NCBI RefSeq assembly: GCF_032393985.1
Contig: NZ_CP135918.1
Span: 3,100,001 to 3,164,000 of the forward strand
Source: Fischerella sp. JS2
GTDB taxonomy: Bacteria; Cyanobacteriota; Cyanobacteriia; Cyanobacteriales; Nostocaceae
DNA: 64,000 nucleotides
Direction: 5' to 3'
Under the pieces are notes generated by a model that saw only the letters and a list, made by a program, of their open reading frames with translations, made no database searches and had not been told where the DNA came from. Numbering within the stretch: the first letter of the stretch is position 1; the number at the start of each line of letters is the position of its first letter. The translations under genes and the position numbers were made by a program. Positions 45,527 to 54,925 of the stretch are shown piece after piece.

Positions 45527-46900
45527 TCAGTGAGGGATTTTGACCGTAAATATTGTACCGACTCCTACTTCACTTTCCACAAAAATTTCTCCTTGGTGGA
45601 GTTCCACACATTTTTTCACAACTGCTAATCCTAACCCGGTACCAACTATATTTTCAACATTTTGACCTCGATAAAACGGCTCATAAATCTTCTGCTGTTC
45701 ATGCTGGGGAATGCCTATTCCTTCATCTTTAACTTGGAAAATAGTAGCTTCTACTTCACACTTTAATAATAAATATACGTTTCCTCCTTGTGGTGAATAC
45801 TTGATGGCATTCAAAAGCAAATTGCTGAGAATAGAATATAGGAGTTTTTCATCCATATTTGCCCGATAACAGCGACCATATTTAATAAAATGTATTGCAG
45901 TATTTTTGGTATCAAAAAGTTGAAAATCTTCTAGTAGATTTAAACAAAAACTTTCTAAATTAATCAACTGAGGATTAAAATCTAATTTTCCCGACTCCGC
46001 TCTTGTTAAAGTCAACAAATCAGTGATTAATTGATTCATTAATTTAGCTGAGGATTGAATGCGATATAAATTTTTTAAATTATTCTCATCAACAGATTCC
46101 TGAAGAATTTCCTTTAATAATTGAGATGAAAGCAAAATCACACTCAAAGGTGTACGAAATTCATGAGAAATCATCGAAAAGAGGCGAAGTTTTAGTTCAT
46201 TTAATTCTTTCTCTTGATTTAAGGTTTTTTCTAATGCTTCAACCTCATCATGTTTTACCCATTGACGATAAAGTATAAAACACAAACTAGAAACTACAAT
46301 AAAGCTTAAAATTGTACCTAGTATTTCGATGATTGTTCTATAGTGAATACTGTACTGTGATTGCTGAAGCGAGCTTTTTAAATAATCTTGTTCTTCTGCT
46401 TTAATTACTTGTAGTAATTGGAGAATATTTTCTCGAATATTAATACTTTTTTTTGTAATTAACGATTGAGCTTGAAATGCTGATTTATCTTTCATATACA
46501 ACGCTATTGATTGCTGCAACAGGGATAATCTTTGATTAACTAGAGATTTCAGGAGTACTAATCGCTGTTTTTGACTCGAACTAGCATGTATTTGATGCTG
46601 CAATAACTGCATTTCAGACTGCATATTTTTGACAGCAGTTTGGTAGCGCTCTAACTCTTGTGTACTTCCTAAAAAGATATATCCGCGTCGTCCTGATTCA
46701 GCAACTGACATAGCAGCATAAAAATCAGTCAGTGTATTGAGAGCTTCATAAGTATATTGCACTTTATCAGCACTTTCTCTAATTTCAAGAGTGTTTTTAT
46801 ATGAAGCGAAGCTAACTAGTACCATCAACAGGAGGGTTAAGCAAAATCCCCCTGCTATCCATTTACCCTGAATAGACCACTTCATAAATTTTTGAGTCAT
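45527..46900 (-). CDS. CHASE3-type sensor histidine kinase
   Basis: From ATG 46900 (MTQKFMKWSIQGKW) the protein has 457 residues. A first membrane helix (about 15-35) and a second near 190-210 flank a CHASE3-like extracytoplasmic four-helix region with SGRRGYIFLG. The kinase core follows: H-box SMISHEFRTPLSVI, N-box NAIKYSPQGG, G1 DEGIGIPQHEQ and GTGLGLAVVKKCVELH, all intact. It should phosphorylate the OmpR-type regulator encoded divergently 63 bp away. The frame can extend to 46996 and overlap that gene, but the shorter start is more sensible. The stimulus is unknown. Confidence 0.87.
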   Translation of the reverse strand: MTQKFMKWSIQGKWIAGGFCLTLLLMVLVSFASYKNTLEIRESADKVQYTYEALNTLTDFYAAMSVAESGRRGYIFLGSTQELERYQTAVKNMQSEMQLLQHQIHASSSQKQRLVLLKSLVNQRLSLLQQSIALYMKDKSAFQAQSLITKKSINIRENILQLLQVIKAEEQDYLKSSLQQSQYSIHYRTIIEILGTILSFIVVSSLCFILYRQWVKHDEVEALEKTLNQEKELNELKLRLFSMISHEFRTPLSVILLSSQLLKEILQESVDENNLKNLYRIQSSAKLMNQLITDLLTLTRAESGKLDFNPQLINLESFCLNLLEDFQLFDTKNTAIHFIKYGRCYRANMDEKLLYSILSNLLLNAIKYSPQGGNVYLLLKCEVEATIFQVKDEGIGIPQHEQQKIYEPFYRGQNVENIVGTGLGLAVVKKCVELHQGEIFVESEVGVGTIFTVKIPH

Positions 46901-46963
46901 GATAGAGTCAAAGAACTTCTCTTCTACTTCTCTCTGCCTGAACAAGAGTATGGTGGTTAGTTT

Positions 46964-47656
46964 ATGCGTATTCTGGTAGTTGAAGATGATACCCAATTGG
47001 CGGAGGTACTGTCAGAAGTATTAACTAGACGTCAATATGTAGTAGACATTGCCCAAGATGGAGAAGCAGCCTGGAACTCGGTTGAGTCAATAAAGTATGA
47101 TTTGCTATTGTTGGACGTAACGTTGCCAAAATTAGATGGAATTCGTTTTTGCCAACGTTTACGCACCATCCAAGCCAATAATCCAGCACATCGTAACTCT
47201 GCTGCACCCGTGTTGATGCTAACGGCTCGTGACACTGTAGCAGACAAAATTACCGGATTGGATGCGGGAGCAGATGATTATGTGGCCAAGCCATTTGACT
47301 TAGAAGAGTTAATGGCTCGTATACGTGCTTTGCTCAGAAGGGGTAGTTCTGCAACCACATTAAGTTTATGTTGGGGGAGCCTGCTTCTCAATCCTAGTAC
47401 TTACGAGGCTACTTACGATGATCAACCTCTGAGCTTGACACCAAAAGAATATGCGATTTTGGAATTACTGGTTGCCAATGGCAGACGGGTATTAAGCCGT
47501 TCTAGCATTATAGAGCAAGTGTGGTCTATGGATGACTCGCCTGTAGAGGAAACTGTTAGATCTCACATCAAATCTCTCAGGCAAAAGCTCAAAATTTCAG
47601 GTGCTGCTGAAGATTTTATAGAAACGGTACATGGGTTAGGCTATCGTCTCAAGTAG
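46964..47656 (+). CDS. OmpR/PhoB-family response regulator
   Basis: The 230-residue protein has a receiver domain with VVEDDTQLAEV, the phosphoacceptor Asp in YDLLLLDVTLPKLDG, the signalling Thr in MLTARDT and Lys in YVAKPFD, then a winged-helix DNA-binding domain (LTPKEYAILELLVANGRRV and VRSHIKSLRQKLK). It is the likely partner of the divergent CHASE3 kinase. The short 63-bp gap probably holds both promoters, so autoregulation is plausible. The regulon is unknown. Confidence 0.92.
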   Translation: MRILVVEDDTQLAEVLSEVLTRRQYVVDIAQDGEAAWNSVESIKYDLLLLDVTLPKLDGIRFCQRLRTIQANNPAHRNSAAPVLMLTARDTVADKITGLDAGADDYVAKPFDLEELMARIRALLRRGSSATTLSLCWGSLLLNPSTYEATYDDQPLSLTPKEYAILELLVANGRRVLSRSSIIEQVWSMDDSPVEETVRSHIKSLRQKLKISGAAEDFIETVHGLGYRLK

Positions 47657-47825
47657 GAACACACGCCTGTTATTTACCCTGACGACTCCACAACTTCTGC
47701 ACAAATTCTACACGGAAATTGCATATGTAGGTTTTATATTCTTCAGATATTGGAGGGGAACATTAAGCAGTAAATCTATTGTTCCAATCAGTCTGCGATC
47801 AGAAAAGCTCAGAAGGAAATTGTGG

Positions 47826-48371
47826 ATGAAATGGAAGCAGTCTTATCATGGCTGGTTGATTGAAATAATACCAATGCCCAAAGGATATTTATTTCAGTGT
47901 TGGCTGCCGGATGAAAAGACTGGATTTAGCGATCGCCAAATTTATCCCACTTTCGTTCAAACTTTTGCAGCAGCCAAGAAACGGGCTGATTTAGAAGCTG
48001 TGAGTCTAGCGTTAATCCGTTTTCTCAACCAAGCTTACAAGCCGTGCAATCTTAGCTCTGATGAATATAAGGCTTTGGAAATGTCTATTTTCAACTTTGT
48101 TCAACAAGCCAGTAGAACCCAAATGCATAACTCTCCAACATTCCTTACACAAAACCAAATTTTGTGTTTCTACAAAAACACAACTAGTCAGATTCAAATC
48201 CTTCGCATCTCCAACATTACTAACTGTGACTTCGAGCAAATTGTTTTTCCTGGAGAACAAATGCTATTTGAGGCTTTTCCCCAAGCAGAGCTAGAAATCC
48301 ATATGGATAGTACAACGGGTGCAACTTTAACCAATAAAATTTTGTGTTCCAATCTACAAGTATATGGCTGA
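47826..48371 (+). CDS. Conserved-looking hypothetical protein
   Basis: The protein of about 181 residues starts MKWKQSYHGWLIEIIPMPKG. The first 80 residues (YLFQCWLPDEKTGFSDRQIY, TFAAAKKRADLEAVSLALIR) look like a small cyanobacterial alpha/beta fold known only from hypothetical proteins. The second half has a beta-rich FYKNTTSQIQILRISNITNC. I name no function. A TTG at 47820 would add two residues. It lies downstream of the regulator on the same strand, so it could be a target or co-transcribed. A 50-codon ORF overlaps its stop. Confidence 0.65.
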   Translation: MKWKQSYHGWLIEIIPMPKGYLFQCWLPDEKTGFSDRQIYPTFVQTFAAAKKRADLEAVSLALIRFLNQAYKPCNLSSDEYKALEMSIFNFVQQASRTQMHNSPTFLTQNQILCFYKNTTSQIQILRISNITNCDFEQIVFPGEQMLFEAFPQAELEIHMDSTTGATLTNKILCSNLQVYG

Positions 48372-48516
48372 TTTTATACATTCTTGTCATGAGTTATATA
48401 TATGGCGCGATCGCCTAGCACGTCCAAAAATGCGAAAAACCTTGCTGCAACAGATTTTGTCTAGTGATCGCGGTTCCGGAAGAGCTATACATTTGCTGTC
48501 ATCATCAGCACTGTAA
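48364..48516 (+). CDS. Possible 50-residue protein overlapping the upstream stop
   Basis: The ATG (48364) lies inside ATGGCTGA, which contains the stop of the preceding gene, a common arrangement for translational coupling. The peptide MADFIHSCHELYIWRDRLAR then RPKMRKTLLQQ is basic with a helical centre. There is no other feature in the gap. It may be chance. Confidence 0.3.
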   Translation: MADFIHSCHELYIWRDRLARPKMRKTLLQQILSSDRGSGRAIHLLSSSAL

Positions 48517-48523
48517 ATCTAAA

Positions 48524-49513
48524 TTAAATCTGCGTAAATCCTGGACGCGATAAAAACCAATCTACAGCATTTTGCAGAGCCAGCTTTAGGGGAGACTGAG
48601 GTAAACCCAATTCTCGTACAGCCTTAGAAGCGTCATAGTACATCGTTTGCGTTGCCATACGCACACCATCTAAAGGAACAGATGGTGTTTTGCCAAAGCG
48701 AGTCAGAATTTTTTCATCAACCCAGGCAACACTAAGAGGTAAGCAAGCAGGTATAGACCTTTTAGGAGGTTGCAAACCTGTAATCTCAGCAAGTTGATCG
48801 AGTAATTGTTTGAGCGTCAGATTTTGATGTCCTAATATATAGCGATCGCCTGATTTACCTTTTTGTAAAGCGAGTAAATGCCCCTTCGCCACATCCCGCA
48901 CATCAATAAAATTCAGTCCTGTGTGCATATAAAAAGGCATTTGCCGTCGCAGAAACCGTAAAATAATATCTCCTGTCGGCGTTGGCTTAATATCCCAAGA
49001 TCCAATTGGACTACTAGGGTTGACTATAACTATATCCTGACCATCACCAGCTGCCTGCATGGCTTCTTGTTCAGCCCAAAACTTAGACTTTTTGTAGTGA
49101 CCAACTAGTTTCTCTACAGGACTTTGATAAGTTTCATTTACAATCGTACCGCCGGGTCCCACTCCAATAGCTGCTACAGAACTGGTATAAACTGTTCTAG
49201 CAACATCAGCTTTTCTGGCAGCAGCTAGGACATTGCGCGTACCCAGGACATTATTCTGGTAGAGAGCTTCCCTGTCTTTTTGCCAAAGAGAATAGTGAGC
49301 AGCGACGTGAAAAAGGTACTGACAACCCTGCATCTGCTGCCATAATTCTGGGTGATTTAAATCACCCCTGACTATTTCTAAATCTAGATGCTGGAGATTA
49401 TCTAATTGGCTATCAGGACGTACCAATGCCCTAACAGCGTATCCTTCTGCTAAAAGTAATCGCACCAAGTTTGCACCAACAAAACCAGTACCACCAGTGA
49501 CAAATACACGCAT
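48524..49513 (-). CDS. hpnA: NAD-dependent sugar epimerase, HpnA-like
   Basis: The 329-residue short-chain dehydrogenase/reductase has the N-terminal NAD loop FVTGGTGFVGANLVRLLL, YTSSVAAIG, the catalytic Tyr-x-x-x-Lys in VGHYKKSKFWAE and NPSSPIGSWDIKPTPTG, which is strongly typical of the hopanoid-associated sugar epimerase HpnA. Its role in hopanoid or polyol-lipid formation is a family annotation rather than a proven step. The start at 49513 begins at the NAD loop. A phosphorylase-like gene that might match HpnG lies 3 kb away, beyond an RND pump gene. Confidence 0.85.
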   Translation of the reverse strand: MRVFVTGGTGFVGANLVRLLLAEGYAVRALVRPDSQLDNLQHLDLEIVRGDLNHPELWQQMQGCQYLFHVAAHYSLWQKDREALYQNNVLGTRNVLAAARKADVARTVYTSSVAAIGVGPGGTIVNETYQSPVEKLVGHYKKSKFWAEQEAMQAAGDGQDIVIVNPSSPIGSWDIKPTPTGDIILRFLRRQMPFYMHTGLNFIDVRDVAKGHLLALQKGKSGDRYILGHQNLTLKQLLDQLAEITGLQPPKRSIPACLPLSVAWVDEKILTRFGKTPSVPLDGVRMATQTMYYDASKAVRELGLPQSPLKLALQNAVDWFLSRPGFTQI

Positions 49514-49587
49514 TATCAGTTATGTAAGACTGTGAATTGAGGAAGTAATATAAGGTTTTTGGCAATTGTCCAGAGTTTGATTTTGGT

Positions 49588-49695
49588 TAGCGAACACCGA
49601 TAAATACAGATGAACACAGATAGATTATCGGTGTGCATCGGTGTACATCGGTGTACCCTGCACCGAAGCCTATGAGCGCGTCTACGATTTCAAAA
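49588..49695. repeat. 'accgataaatacagatg / catcggtgtacatcgg' dispersed repeat
   Basis: An inverted arrangement: CACCGATAAATACAGATG opposite TATCGGTGTGCATCGGTGTA. Then 'cgaagcctatgagcgcgtc' resembles the tail of the long dispersed family. Confidence 0.65.
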
Positions 49696-49744
49696 ACAAG
49701 ATTTTTGCCATAGTTTTAATTCAAATTAGGCGTCAGTTATCAGT

Positions 49745-52441
49745 CTATCCTTTGGGTTTAATGTCTCTGCGTCTAGGAAACCAATCATCAAGGACGGCGT
49801 ATACAACTGGGACAACAATTAAACTCAAAATGGTGGAACTTACTAACCCACCAGCGATCGCTACTGCCATAGGCGATCGCAATTCCGAACCTGCTCCCAA
49901 ACCCAAGGCAATGGGAAGCATACCTAAAATTGTTGAGGCAGTTGTCATCATAATCGGGCGCAAACGTATCGGTCCGGCTTGGAGAATTGCCTCTTTCCGG
50001 TTTAAGCCGACATCTCGCAACTGGTTAATGCAATCTACAATCAGAATGGCATTTTTGTTAGCCAGTCCCAGCAAAAACACAAAACCAATCAGCGAAATCA
50101 TGCCAAAGTCACTTTTAGTGACTACTAGCGCCAACATTGCCCCTACTAGTGCTAAAGGCAAAGAAATACAAATCACCACAGGATCTACCCAACTGCGGAA
50201 CAGGGCAATGAGTACAAAAATAATACACAGTGCCGATAACGCCAGATTAGTGCCGAAACTGGCGAAAACTTCGCCACTGCGTTCAGAGTCACCTCCTAAA
50301 TTTAAAGTTACACCAGCAGGCATCACAGCTCGAGCTTCAGCTACTAATTTATCAGTAGCATCACCTAGAGGTAAATTCTGCCCCAGATTGGCGCTAATAT
50401 AGGCAACTCGTTGATTATTCAAACGTTCGATTTGCGAGACTTTTTCCTGGGCATTTGTTGTGCCTTTGACTGTAACATCAGCAAATCCTGGCAATTTTTG
50501 CAGACGTTCTTTGATTGTCTGGGCAGTTTGACTGAGGGTATTGAGATCGTTACTCTGTAATGCTACTTCTAAAGGTTTTTGCGCGCCAGAATCAACAAAT
50601 TGGATGTCTTCAACGCTAATACTTACACCCTCAAGTTTGGGTAAAGAGGAACGAAACTGATCTTGTAACTCTGAGGTTTTGATGTTGCGATCGCTTTTGA
50701 GTTTGACGTAAAGTTTACCTTTATTCGGTTCTCCCTCACGCGTACCGACGACAGTAAATACTGTTTCTACTGCCGGTGATTTTCTCACTACTTCCTCCAG
50801 TTTCTTACCTACCTCAGCAGAGTTATTCAAGATCGTTGTGATTGGAGATTCATCAGGGAAAAGAGAAGAGACAGAATCAGACACAGGTAGACGTGGCGAT
50901 GGGGAAAATTCTGGAACAAAATTTCCTGTGTTCTCTGCTCCTTGTCCTAACTCCGATAAATTCGGTAAATCAGTGGTATAAACTACATTGAATGCACCTC
51001 GGTCTAATTTCGGTATAAACCCTTTGGGAACTAGTGGAATCAAAGCTATACCCGCTACAAAACTCAGTACAGCTAAACTTATGACTATGGCACGATGATT
51101 CAGCGACCAACCTAGCAAATTCTGGTAATATTGGGCAAAACTCGACCATCTCCTTCCTTGGCGAGTTTTAGAACCAGCAGGCTTGGGTTTGAGCCAGTAA
51201 CTAGCCAAAACTGGCGATAAAGTCCGGGCAACTAACAAAGAAGCTAGCATTGCTGCGGAAACTGTAATGCCAAAGGGTTTAAAAAATTGACCAATTACTC
51301 CACCCATTAAACCTATAGGTAGAAACACGGCGACTGCTGTAAAAGTCGCTGCTGTGACCGTCAAACCAATCTCATTTGTAGCTAAAAAAGCAGCTTGTCG
51401 GGGGTGTTCTCCGTCCTCGACGTGTCGCATAATATTTTCGACATCAACGATCGCATCATCAACAATACTGCCAATTACCAAAGCGAGAGCCAATAGTGTG
51501 ATTGTCTCTAGGTTGAAGCCAAATAAGGCCATGACAATAAAAGTTGCTAATAAAGATATAGGAATTGCCAGTGCAGAAATTATAGTCGCTCGCCAATTCC
51601 ACAAAAATGGAAAAATAACGATGATCGCCAAAACTATGGCTTCATATAAAGCATCAATAGTGGCATCGGTGGCTTTGCGGATATACTCTGCTTGCGTAGC
51701 AGCTAGGGTGATTTGAACATCACTCAACGTAGAACGTAGCTGTTGTACCTGATTCTCTACCCGAGAAACTACTTCCAAGGTGTTCGCATCACCACGTTTA
51801 ATTACTTGAATAGCAAGCGCATCTTTGCTGTTGAACCGGACTAATGTTGCTCCTTGTTGCATAGCAGCAGAAGCGCCTAATAAATCTACTCTTAACACTC
51901 CTGGCTGTTTGGCGATCGCAGGTATAATTTGCTCATTAGTTAACTTTGTCAGTTCTGTTAAATTTCGTGACTGACTCTCAACGGCGTAACTAACAGCAGC
52001 AGACTCATTCAATCTAATTGGAATAATCTTAAAAGACGAACCCTCAGGCAGAGATGCTTGTTTGAGTTCTGTTTCTACCCTTGTGGTAGACTTTTCCAGG
52101 TTAGTACCAACAAAAAAAGACAAACTCACAACTGTTTGACCAGGGTATGTAGAAGAGCGAATTTTATCAAGCCCTTCTAAAGAATTGAGACGTTGTTCTA
52201 TGGGTTGGGTGAGCTTTGCTTCCGTATCTAAGGCTGTCGAAAGTGGAGATGTAGCATTTATTACTACTACAGGAAAGGTAATATCTGGAAACAAAGCATA
52301 CTTGAGGGAACTAAAAGCAAGTATTCCCGCTATCATCACAGCTAACCAAAAACTCACCGTCAGTCGGGGATGTTGAATCGCTAATTTAGAGATATTAAAG
52401 CGCTCACGGAGAGTCTTAGAGTGATGAGGTTTTACCATCAT
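49745..52441 (-). CDS. RND-family efflux transporter (AcrB/HAE1 type, short form)
   Basis: The 898-residue protein has the RND pattern: TM1 near residues 30-50, the first porter domain (PLSTALDTEAKLTQPIEQRL), TM2-6 with LALVIGSIVDDAIVDVENIM carrying the proton-relay Asp pair, and a second half ending in RLRPIMMTTASTILGMLPIA and SLIVVPVVYAVLDDWF. It is shorter than AcrB (about 1,040), with reduced periplasmic loops and a 35-residue low-complexity insertion (ENTGNFVPEFSPSPRLPVSD). It should export drugs or lipids using protons, but no membrane-fusion protein or outer-membrane channel is next to it. Confidence 0.87.
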   Translation of the reverse strand: MMVKPHHSKTLRERFNISKLAIQHPRLTVSFWLAVMIAGILAFSSLKYALFPDITFPVVVINATSPLSTALDTEAKLTQPIEQRLNSLEGLDKIRSSTYPGQTVVSLSFFVGTNLEKSTTRVETELKQASLPEGSSFKIIPIRLNESAAVSYAVESQSRNLTELTKLTNEQIIPAIAKQPGVLRVDLLGASAAMQQGATLVRFNSKDALAIQVIKRGDANTLEVVSRVENQVQQLRSTLSDVQITLAATQAEYIRKATDATIDALYEAIVLAIIVIFPFLWNWRATIISALAIPISLLATFIVMALFGFNLETITLLALALVIGSIVDDAIVDVENIMRHVEDGEHPRQAAFLATNEIGLTVTAATFTAVAVFLPIGLMGGVIGQFFKPFGITVSAAMLASLLVARTLSPVLASYWLKPKPAGSKTRQGRRWSSFAQYYQNLLGWSLNHRAIVISLAVLSFVAGIALIPLVPKGFIPKLDRGAFNVVYTTDLPNLSELGQGAENTGNFVPEFSPSPRLPVSDSVSSLFPDESPITTILNNSAEVGKKLEEVVRKSPAVETVFTVVGTREGEPNKGKLYVKLKSDRNIKTSELQDQFRSSLPKLEGVSISVEDIQFVDSGAQKPLEVALQSNDLNTLSQTAQTIKERLQKLPGFADVTVKGTTNAQEKVSQIERLNNQRVAYISANLGQNLPLGDATDKLVAEARAVMPAGVTLNLGGDSERSGEVFASFGTNLALSALCIIFVLIALFRSWVDPVVICISLPLALVGAMLALVVTKSDFGMISLIGFVFLLGLANKNAILIVDCINQLRDVGLNRKEAILQAGPIRLRPIMMTTASTILGMLPIALGLGAGSELRSPMAVAIAGGLVSSTILSLIVVPVVYAVLDDWFPRRRDIKPKG

Positions 52442-52535
52442 GACCGAGATTTTTGCTGAATGCTAATCTTAAGTTTAATCACATAGGCATACAATTAGAC
52501 GTTATATCAAATTCGTTGGCATTGAAAATAATATA

Positions 52536-52665
52536 TTTTTAAACGCAGAGGAACGCAAAGGTAAGCGCGGAGGAACGCAGAGGCAACTGAGTACAAAATT
52601 TTATTCATTCGTAGCAAATTCTCAATAAAAAAACTCTGCGTCCCTTTGCGTTTAAAAACGCTACG
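52536..52665. repeat. Inverted repeat 'aaacgcagaggaacgcaaagg'
   Basis: TTTTTAAACGCAGAGGAACG at about 52536-52555 is answered by CTCTGCGTCCCTTTGCGTTT at about 52633-52652. The family is also present at 8318-8460 and 21600-21705. Confidence 0.75.
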
Positions 52666-52699
52666 ATTTTACGCAAAGCCGTTCTTCCCTTACTCCTAG

Positions 52700-53422
52700 T
52701 TGCCTATTTTCACGAAAGTGTTCAATTCATCAACAATCCAAGCAATCTTAGTCTGTCAAGGTGCGGAGTATCAAGCTGTGTGCCGAGGCTTAAGCCGTAT
52801 CACTGGCTCTACACCCTTTGTAATACCCATACCTGTGGGTGTAGAAAATACATACACATATTTGCAAAAAAGTCAAGAGTTAAACAACATCCTGAATCAT
52901 CCCCAACCAACATTATTAGTGATGGGTTTGTGTGGCAGTCTGCAACCCCGCTATCAAGTGGGGGATATTGTAGTGTACGCAGATTGTATTTATCAGGAAA
53001 ATACTGGCGATACTTTGGTGTATGAGTGTGATGCAACTTTGACAGCATCTTTGCAGCAGTGTCTCCATCAGGTTGCTGTTGTCAAAGCATTAACAAGTGA
53101 TCACATGATTTGGTCGAGTACAGAAAAATGCCAGCTTGGTCAAATGTTAGCAGCCGATGTTGTGGACATGGAGGGATATACTGTGCTGAAATTTTTCAAC
53201 TCCACTGGGGTAACGGTGGGAATGGTGCGGGTTGTGAGTGATGGATGCGATCGCGATTTACCTAACCTCAATTCCACACTGAATTCTGATGGTTCTCTTC
53301 AGCCTTTATCGTTGGCTATAGCTATGCTGAAACAACCCATTGCTGCAACTAGATTAGTTCGAGGTGCTTTGCAGGGACTGCAAGTTTTGGAGGAGGTGAC
53401 AACTTGTTTGTTTCAACCCTGA
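52700..53422 (+). CDS. Nucleoside phosphorylase-family protein (HpnG-like?)
   Basis: The 240-residue protein has the purine nucleoside phosphorylase/nucleosidase fold: VMGLCGSLQPRYQVGDIVVY, LAADVVDMEGYTVLKF with the ribose-binding DMEG, and VRVVSDGCD with the catalytic Asp. Members include MTA/SAH nucleosidase and HpnG, which removes adenine from adenosylhopane. The nearby hpnA-like gene makes HpnG possible, but the sequence alone does not decide. The start is a TTG at 52700; other starts are possible within 20 codons. It is divergent from the RND gene. Confidence 0.7.
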   Translation: MPIFTKVFNSSTIQAILVCQGAEYQAVCRGLSRITGSTPFVIPIPVGVENTYTYLQKSQELNNILNHPQPTLLVMGLCGSLQPRYQVGDIVVYADCIYQENTGDTLVYECDATLTASLQQCLHQVAVVKALTSDHMIWSSTEKCQLGQMLAADVVDMEGYTVLKFFNSTGVTVGMVRVVSDGCDRDLPNLNSTLNSDGSLQPLSLAIAMLKQPIAATRLVRGALQGLQVLEEVTTCLFQP

Positions 53423-53454
53423 GGAAAATTAAGCTATGACCAATATTTTTGATA

Positions 53455-53622
53455 AATCGACCACCGATACACACCGATAAACACCGATGTAGAAGTTAAT
53501 AGTGGTCTATCGCATTAATTATGAGATTTAAATGCGTTTGTAGTGAGGACTTTAGTCCTCAAATATTTAAGCAAGCTTGCTGCTTACCACAAACCTCTCA
53601 AAACTTTTGCGATAGACCAATA
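53455..53622. repeat. Dispersed repeats between convergent genes
   Basis: CACCGATACACACCGATAAA (53462-53481) belongs to the 'caccgat' family. GAGGAC/GTCCTC (about 53546-53561) forms a short hairpin, and AAGCAAGCTTGCT follows. No gene is seen. Confidence 0.6.
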
Positions 53623-53632
53623 GCTTTAACTA

Positions 53633-54679
53633 TTAGCCTCTAGTTGATTCTTCTGGAACGATATCTATTACTAACTTGCGATTGTTACGCAAAATAGTCA
53701 GTTGCGATCGCACTGCCACACGTTCTGGTGTTAAAAATTTCTGTAAGTCTTCAATGCCACGCAGTGGTGAATTATTAAAACCAACAATCACATCCCCTTG
53801 CAGCAAACCAGCTTTCTTAGCTGGACTGTTTGGTTCAACGTGCATAACGAAAATGCCAGTGTCCACAGCCAATTCATTAAATAACATGATCCGGCGGGAA
53901 ATTTGCACATTTTGTCCACCAATACCAATGTAACCACGTCGAACTTGACCATACCTCATTAAAGTTGGGATGACCATTTTAGCTGTGTTAATGGGTACGG
54001 CAAAACAAATCCCTTGTGCTGCCATCACAATAGCAGTATTTATACCAATCACTTCAGCGTGGGACGTAACTAACGGCCCGCCTGAATTACCAGGGTTTAA
54101 AGCAGCATCAGTTTGGATAATATTTTCAATCAGCTTCCCAGACCGCGATTGGAAAGAACGTCCTAATGCGCTGATCACTCCAGTTGTAACTGTAGTCTGG
54201 AAACCATAGGGATGACCGATCGCGATCGCTAACTGGCCAACTTTCAATGCTTGAGAATCACCAAAACGTGCAGCTACTAAATTTGGCGCATAAATTCTAA
54301 TCACAGCCAAATCTGTGTCAGGATCATCCCCAATCATTTCCGCATCGTAACTGCGACCATCAGACAGTGTTACCTGAATTTTCGATGCACCGTGTATGAC
54401 ATGACTGTTAGTGAGAATGTAGCCATCTTGAGTGAAGATAAATCCAGAACCATTACCACGTACTTCTTGAGTCAAAGGTTGATAACTGCGGCTACGTCCC
54501 GTTAGCCATTTTTTCACATCAATATTCACAACCGTAGGACTAACTTTTTCCACTACATTGATGACAGCTTGGGAATAAGCATCAAGAAGTTGTTCATCAG
54601 TTTTTGGATTGTTTTGTGGCGATCGCGAATTATCGGGAGCAAAATTATCGTTTGATACCCATCCCAAATTTCTGAACAT
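53633..54679 (-). CDS. Deg/HtrA-type serine protease
   Basis: The 348-residue protein is a trypsin-like protease with one PDZ domain. The catalytic triad is visible: His in LTNSHVIHG, Asp in DPDTDLAVIRI and Ser in ALNPGNSGGPL; the PDZ part runs VEPNSPAKKAGLLQGDVIVG. It degrades or refolds damaged proteins. There is no clear signal peptide or N-terminal membrane helix (MFRNLGWVSNDNFAP), unlike most cyanobacterial HtrA/HhoA/HhoB, so a cytoplasmic location or a mis-set start must be considered. It stands alone. Confidence 0.88.
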   Translation of the reverse strand: MFRNLGWVSNDNFAPDNSRSPQNNPKTDEQLLDAYSQAVINVVEKVSPTVVNIDVKKWLTGRSRSYQPLTQEVRGNGSGFIFTQDGYILTNSHVIHGASKIQVTLSDGRSYDAEMIGDDPDTDLAVIRIYAPNLVAARFGDSQALKVGQLAIAIGHPYGFQTTVTTGVISALGRSFQSRSGKLIENIIQTDAALNPGNSGGPLVTSHAEVIGINTAIVMAAQGICFAVPINTAKMVIPTLMRYGQVRRGYIGIGGQNVQISRRIMLFNELAVDTGIFVMHVEPNSPAKKAGLLQGDVIVGFNNSPLRGIEDLQKFLTPERVAVRSQLTILRNNRKLVIDIVPEESTRG

Positions 54680-54857
54680 AATTTGTCAATCCTATATCAG
54701 TTATCAGTTATCAGTTAACAGTGATCAATTTCTATTAGTTACTGTTAACTGATTTGGAACCATCAACTATGTCCTTATTTCCTGATTCTGACAAAAATTT
54801 TGTAGTTTTGACAAAGGGAACACTTTTGGAAATGATTTTGCGATTCCAAAATCAACC

Positions 54858-54925
54858 TTGGTATCTTTGTGTCTTTGTGGTTCAAAAATCATTTATTCCA
54901 CTAAGTCACAAAGACACCAAGCAAA
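54858..54925. repeat. Inverted repeat of the 'cttggtgtctttgtgg' family
   Basis: CTTGGTATCTTTGTGTCTTT with GTGG faces CCAC plus TAAGTCACAAAGACACCAAG; about 21 of 24 positions pair. The family also occurs at 8970-9027. An ORF over it is a shadow. Confidence 0.75.

Noticed and set aside
49641-50402. 253-codon plus-strand ORF
   Set aside because: Antisense to the RND transporter C-terminal half; the reverse strand has strong family motifs.
49745-52441. HpnN-type hopanoid transporter
   Set aside because: The length is similar, but the motifs are of the AcrB/HAE1 class, not the MMPL/HpnN class.
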